Source: Stratiolaelaps scimitus
Taxonomy: Eukaryota; Arthropoda; Arachnida; Mesostigmata; Laelapidae
Reading direction: 5' to 3'
Assembly (NCBI GenBank): GCA_019614645.1
Contig: JABWDB010000018.1
Location: 3,278,501-3,342,500 of the forward strand
Length of the DNA stretch: 64,000 bases
Shown here: in pieces, positions 60,348 to 64,000 of the stretch
Numbering within the stretch: position 1 is the first letter of the stretch
Layout of the letters: every line of letters starts with the position of its first letter
Made by a program: the position numbers and the translations under genes
The notes under the pieces: generated by a model
What the model was told of the DNA's origin: nothing
Databases searched by the model: none
What the model saw: only the letters and a program-made list of their open reading frames with translations

Positions 60348-60377
60348 CAGTTTGTTCTGTAATCCTGGTGGGATTTA

Positions 60378-60383
60378 AATAAA
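60378..60383 (+). terminator. Poly(A) signal AATAAA
   Basis: Canonical hexamer 31 nt downstream of the stop codon of the 90-codon ORF. Confidence 0.5.
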
Positions 60384-60447
60384 CCAGGAGAGGTATGACT
60401 ATTTTTTCACGTATTTTCCTTTTTGTAGTGTCATTGCTTAAGTTTGG

Positions 60448-61767
60448 TCAAGAGTGTTGTGTCAGTGCTCTGAGTTGGATGAGGTTGATTAATCTGGTGA
60501 ACGTGTGTTTACTGAGTGGTTTAGTTAGTATATCTGCTTGATTGTTTTTAGATGCGATATATTTTACATGTGTATCTTTCTTTTCTATATGGTCTCTTAT
60601 GAAGAAGTATTTTACTTCTATGTGTTTGGTTCGTCTATAGAAGAGTGGGTTCTCTATTAATTTTATGGCTGATTGGTTATCTACATATAGTATGGGTGTT
60701 TCACTGTGATTTAATTCGCTTAGTAGTTGTTTCAACCATAAGCCGGTTTTGATTGATTCGGATGCAGCTATGAATTCGCTTTCAGTCGTCGAGAGTGTGG
60801 CCATGGGTTGCTTAGTAGATGACCATGCTATTGGTCCTCCTTGTCGTCTAGCTAAGGTTCCTGATGTGGATTTTCGAGTAGATGGGTCGCCTGCGAAATC
60901 GGAGTCTGAATAGATTTCTAGTGGTTCGTTAGGTTTGCTGTTATATCTGATACCAATGTCAGGTGTTTTGCTTAGGTATTTCAATATTCTTAAGGCATCT
61001 TGCCAGTGTTTTTCGGTGTATGTATCTAAATGTCTTGATAGGTATGCGACGGTGAATGCAATGTCTGGTCGTGTTCTCATTGCTAGGTATAGTAAGGCTC
61101 CAATCAGTTCTCTGTATGGCCTTTGAGTCTGGGTGTTTTTTGTGTTATCCTCATGATATAGATTTGTTTCTGACGGGGTAGATACAGGTTTTGCGTTTGT
61201 CATCTTAAATCGTTTGATAATGTCAGTGGTGTATTTCCTTTGATTAATGAACACATTATGTTCTTTATCTTGATGTATCTCTATTCCTAAGTAGTATGCT
61301 AGTTCATGGTGAGTTATTGTTAATTGTTCTTCTATTTTTAGAAGTAGTTGTTGGATTGATTTGATTGATTCTCCAGCCAGTAATATGTCATCGACATACG
61401 TGCATAATACAAGTCTGTTATGATTGCGGTAGAATACACATGGGTCGGCTTTGCTCTGTGTGAGTCCAAGGTTCAACAGGATGGTTCTCAATTTCTGGTG
61501 AAAGCACCGTGGTGCCTGTTTGAGTCCGTATAGAGCTTTGTTTAGTCTGCACACTTTGTTGTTTCCGTTATCTAACACCGTAGGTTGGATAATGTAGATT
61601 TCTTCCTCTAGTGGTGCGTGTAAGAAAGCTGTAGTCACATCCGCTTGGTAAAGATACAGTTTTTCTTGAGCTGCTATACTTAATATTGTACGTATTGTTT
61701 CAAATTGAAGACTTTTGTAAGGTCTAGGGTTCTCTGGTTCGGATTTGAGCGTTTTAAGAGCGAACAA
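60448..61767 (-). pseudogene. Ty1/copia reverse transcriptase-RNase H fragment, open reading frame intact
   Basis: The minus frame is open for 439 codons. Reverse transcriptase blocks are clear: YQADVTTAFLHAPLEEEIY (residues 40-58, first catalytic Asp), VCRLNKALYGLKQAP (72-86) and YVDDILLAG (124-132, catalytic DD). RNase H follows: YSDSDFAGD (286-294), STTESEF (326-332), VDNQSAIKL (362-370) and NNQADILTKPL (408-418), so all four acidic positions are present. The frame opens after a stop at 61768 with no ATG, and copia-like sequence begins only at about residue 22 (FETIRTILS), so gag, protease, integrase and the RT N-terminus are missing. No LTR pair was found. It is 5'-truncated but otherwise undamaged, suggesting a recent insertion or constraint. 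It is antisense to the cluster genes. Confidence 0.85.
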
Positions 61768-61769
61768 CT

Positions 61770-62140
61770 ACTACTGGAAATGAGGACACTTTTCTTCAGT
61801 GTTGTGCAACTGTGTTGCTTTCGGTAACTCGTCTCAGTACTGCTTCGCAGTGGTTTATTGCTTATATAGGTGTGCACTTCCATCGTTACATAGGAAAGGG
61901 TATGATCATACGATGTGATAATTTTGGAAACTTTCCAGTGAAGAGTGCGCAGTGTCCCTGGCTCCGGGTGTTGACTTGAGAGGCCCTGAACTCGGTCAGT
62001 CCTCTTGTTCACGTGTTTTGTTCATATTATAATGTTCTGGTGTGGCCTTCGAGTAATGGAGATATGCCTCCTCACGTTGCTTGTTTAAGCTATAGACGCA
62101 GAGAGGAAACATAGATGACTCTTGGTGAGTTAAAGTGTTG
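61770..62140. other. Spacer 5' of the copia fragment
   Basis: The minus frame 61680-62012 is open but does not look like copia pol. No integrase, protease or LTR was recognised, so the copia similarity really ends near 61710. Confidence 0.4.
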
Positions 62141-62143
62141 TTC

Positions 62144-62190
62144 ACCACGGATCGTCAACAGCCTCCCTGTTTCCGATCGCGGTTTAAAAT
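62144..62190 (+). repeat. Short repeat encoding DRQQPP, copy 2
   Basis: Shares 20 identical bases with 57729-57748 and lies about 230 bp upstream of locus D, as copy 1 lies about 330 bp upstream of the locus B promoter. The frame continues for about 60 codons (62135-62320). Confidence 0.7.
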
Positions 62191-62333
62191 TTCGTTGAAT
62201 TTTGTATCTCAATTTAAATATGAGTGCAACGTGATATATATAAGATTTTTTCTTTGTTGTGACTTTAGCATTATTCCGGTTACACCTGTATTAAATTACG
62301 GTCTCATTGCTAGCCTCTGATTGTGGTTACAGA

Positions 62334-62379
62334 TATATAAGCTTGTGGTGAGCATTAGTAGAGAACATTTCTTACTCGT
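62334..62379 (+). promoter_or_regulatory. Possible core promoter of locus D
   Basis: TATATAA at 62334-62340 is followed at about 33 bp by CATTT (62366-62370), with the ATG at 62380. The spacing fits a TATA-initiator promoter, but the leader would be only about 13 nt. It does not resemble the B/E promoter in sequence. Confidence 0.3.
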
Positions 62380-63230
62380 ATGTTTAGAGATTCAGATGTG
62401 ACAATGCTTACTCCTCGCCGCTCTCGCCCGGGAGTGCACTATAGCACCTTTGATGATAGCGACGAGTCGGAGGTTGAACTCTTTTCGACTCCGATGAGTA
62501 TATTAGACGTTGATCGAACTCCTCCGTCATTCTTTGAACTCCATCCAGCACAGAAGGACGTTTCAACTCAGACGATTATGGACAACAACGGGTACGAGTA
62601 CGAGCTCCCTGTGCTCGGAACAGGCAGGGGGCTCGAGGCCCGCTCCACCGGTCGCAGCAAGAGGTCATGCTTGGTGGTAAGAGGTCATGCCTGTGCACGG
62701 CCAGCACCATGGCCGCAATGTGCCTGGCGATCCTCGGCCTCACCGCACGGCTCCTCCAGCTGTCCCTTGCGCCGCCCATCACCGCCAACGTCACCACCTG
62801 CGTCCCCGCGGCGCCCACGACCACCAGGGCGCCGGTGACAACTAGTCCGCCCGAGACCACCCGGGCCTGGCGCGAAGCGGAGGCACCCACCAGGCACTCC
62901 ACTCGCCCGGCTCCCCGTCCCACCGAGCCCCGAGAGCGTACCCCCCCGGCCGATCGAGTCTTCACTCTGGACTCGAGGGACTTCCTCGGTCAGCCCACCA
63001 GGGTCGACCTGGAGGATATGGTTTGTCACCCCATCCAGCGGGTGACCATCTGCCAGGAGGTGGATGGCTCCCGCTGTATAGTGGCCGGGACTACCATCTT
63101 GCCATCGCGTCGAGTCACGACCGTGGAGGTGTCGGGCCGCTTCGTCCATGAGGCGCTGATACCCGATGAGTGGCGTGCCATCCATCGGGTGTGCTCTCAG
63201 AGGCGGTTGTACGTCGTTATTCCTCGGTGA
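62380..63230 (+). CDS. Cluster gene D: N-terminal segment, hydrophobic helix, Pro/Thr stalk, four-cysteine domain
   Basis: Two overlapping ORFs. The first (ATG 62380) encodes an acidic, Ser-rich segment (FDDSDESEVELFSTPMS) and then the part shared with C (STQTIMDNNGYEYELPVLG). The second runs from ATG 62667 to TGA 63230: MLGGKRSCLCTASTMAAMCL, a hydrophobic stretch (AAMCLAILGLTARLLQLSLA, about 62709-62775) that could be a signal peptide or type II anchor, a Pro/Thr/Arg-rich stalk (about 62780-62950), and a C-terminal domain with cysteines at 63024, 63051, 63075 and 63192 (C-x8-C-x7-C-x38-C) ending CSQRRLYV. The switch between ORFs falls at a 20-bp direct duplication (AAGAGGTCATGC at 62659 and 62679), also present in C. 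The 187-codon second ORF is intact and may be the actual protein. Longer minus frames over the same bases are shadows. Confidence 0.6.
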
Positions 63231-63234
63231 TGGT

Positions 63235-63650
63235 CGGGAGTGACGTACGTGTATATAGTTTATTTTGAGTATATATATTTATGATTGATAGAAGGAGGCA
63301 GATTCGTGTTGTTCACTAAGTGCGGCTCGGCTTGACCCGATGTTCGCTCATGTTTATTGAAGCCCTTATATATTACAGCTGAAGTGAAAACGCTCAGGGG
63401 GAGAACAGCAAGTGAGGGTCGAATAAGCGTAGCTTTTCTGGGTAGCTTCAACGCTTTGCTTTTGTGCTCATCTATTTGACGGTCACACGTGACTTAGTGC
63501 TTTCGTCCTTGTATATTTCGTTCTTTTCTTCTGTAGCATCATAGTAGCCGTTATTTAATCTCAGGGTCACACGAAGTGAATGCTTTTGTATTAGATGTGG
63601 TGTTGACGATGGCTCAAACGCCTAGCAGAAATATATCATGGAGTTATATT
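63235..63650. other. Spacer between loci D and E
   Basis: AT-leaning sequence without an ORF of note; the minus frame 63260-63451 shows no domain. Confidence 0.5.
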
Positions 63651-63655
63651 TCAAC

Positions 63656-63927
63656 ATATGCATGTCGTCTCCGCTGTTGATACTTATGACACGCACGTGT
63701 TGGGTATATAGGCGGTTTATCCTCGGGACTCCATTGTCAGTTGTGCTCTGGTGCTTCTCGAGTTCGCGTCTGTCTGATAGCGTCCAGTGTCAGCAAGAGT
63801 CAGTTAGCTCCGCAACAATGTCGTCAGGAACCCGCCGCACACGAGTGCCCTACGTGGAGGGTTTTAATCCGGCAGAGACCCTTAGGATCATGACCGCTCC
63901 TCAGCTGGTTCTACAGCGAGTGGACCT
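63656..63927 (+). promoter_or_regulatory. Promoter and gene-start repeat of locus E (twin of 58061-58333)
   Basis: TATA box TATATAGG (63705-63712) and initiator TCAGTT (63737-63742, A at 63739) keep the 34-bp spacing of the locus B copy. About three differences from B lie in the roughly 160 bases before the ATG, against about ten in the roughly 110 bases after it. Confidence 0.65.
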
Positions 63928-64000
63928 TTTTTTTTCTTTAGAGGAGGACATTTTCTTCAAACGCACGGTTACCAGAGACATTCCAATCTCCATGAAAGTG
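63818..64000 (+). CDS. Cluster gene E, N-terminal part, runs off the window
   Basis: From ATG 63818 the protein begins MSSGTRRTRVPYVEGFNPAE and continues TLRIMTAPQLVLQRVDL, then diverges from B at a T run (63927-63935) into SLEEDIFFKR-like sequence. The frame is open to the window end. It lacks the two-base insertion of B and so may show the original reading frame of the N-terminal segment. Confidence 0.55.
   Translation, partial: MSSGTRRTRVPYVEGFNPAETLRIMTAPQLVLQRVDLFFSLEEDIFFKRTVTRDIPISMKV

Noticed and set aside
60935..61126. Plus-strand ORF over copia
   Set aside because: Complement of the clear reverse transcriptase-RNase H frame.
62576..63185. Minus-strand ORFs over locus D (129 and 166 codons)
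   Set aside because: Shadows of the plus-strand gene, with no domain of their own.
58061..63927. The 272-bp direct repeat as a pair of LTRs
   Set aside because: The copies contain a TATA-initiator and an ATG with a conserved N-terminus, lack TG...CA ends, and the only pol sequence between them is antisense and truncated.

Overview
The window looks like nuclear DNA of an invertebrate animal, most likely an arthropod. It is AT-leaning and gene-poor, carries many TA, GA and GT microsatellites, has no operon-like ORF packing, and holds remnants of animal transposons: mariner, several non-LTR LINE types, a Ty1/copia fragment and a tRNA-derived SINE. Two near-identical promoters in the last 6 kb pair a TATA box with a TCAGT initiator, as in arthropod core promoters. 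Species cannot be named from the sequence.

Layout. 1-53 kb is mostly unannotatable intergenic or intronic sequence. It is broken by CpG-rich blocks (about 4.6-6.0, 9.4-9.8, 41.4-42.7, 44.6-45.0, 50.0-50.7 kb), decayed transposons (mariner-like at 11.4 and 13.8 kb; LINE pieces at 17.5, 23.2, 43.6, 48.7 kb; SINE copies at 21.3, 24.0, 24.4, 49.2 kb), hairpin-forming inverted repeats and a few isolated exon-like open frames. The best exon candidates are an LRR C-terminal-cap-like segment (25.7-26.0 kb, minus), a cysteine-rich segment behind a TTTCAG acceptor (39.9-40.1 kb, plus), a proline-rich first-exon candidate (16.1-16.3 kb, minus) and an open frame ending in a GTAAGT donor (50.5-50.6 kb, plus). 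None can be assembled into a full gene.

53.5-64 kb is different: it is GC-richer, mostly intronless and repeated. Five related loci (A 53.5-54.1, B 58.06-58.99, C 59.09-59.69, D 62.38-63.23, E 63.66 to the window end) form a local multigene family. The proteins combine an N-terminal segment, one hydrophobic helix, a Pro/Thr-rich stalk and, in C and D, a C-terminal domain. That domain has four cysteines at exactly the same spacing in C and D although almost every other residue differs. B and E share a 270-bp promoter plus start-of-gene repeat. C is a mosaic of a D-like 5' end and a B-like stalk. An intact 90-codon ORF with its own poly(A) signal (60.08-60.35 kb) and an antisense copia RT-RNase H fragment (60.45-61.77 kb) lie inside the cluster. 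Two LINE relics (R2-like with a PD-(D/E)XK tail at 55.65-56.94 kb; a degenerate RT at 57.1-57.7 kb) lie between A and B.

The strongest candidate for something undescribed is this cluster of rapidly diversifying, mosaic, single-helix proteins on a fixed four-cysteine scaffold. Whether it is a host secreted or membrane family or captured DNA-virus or mobile-element material cannot be decided here.
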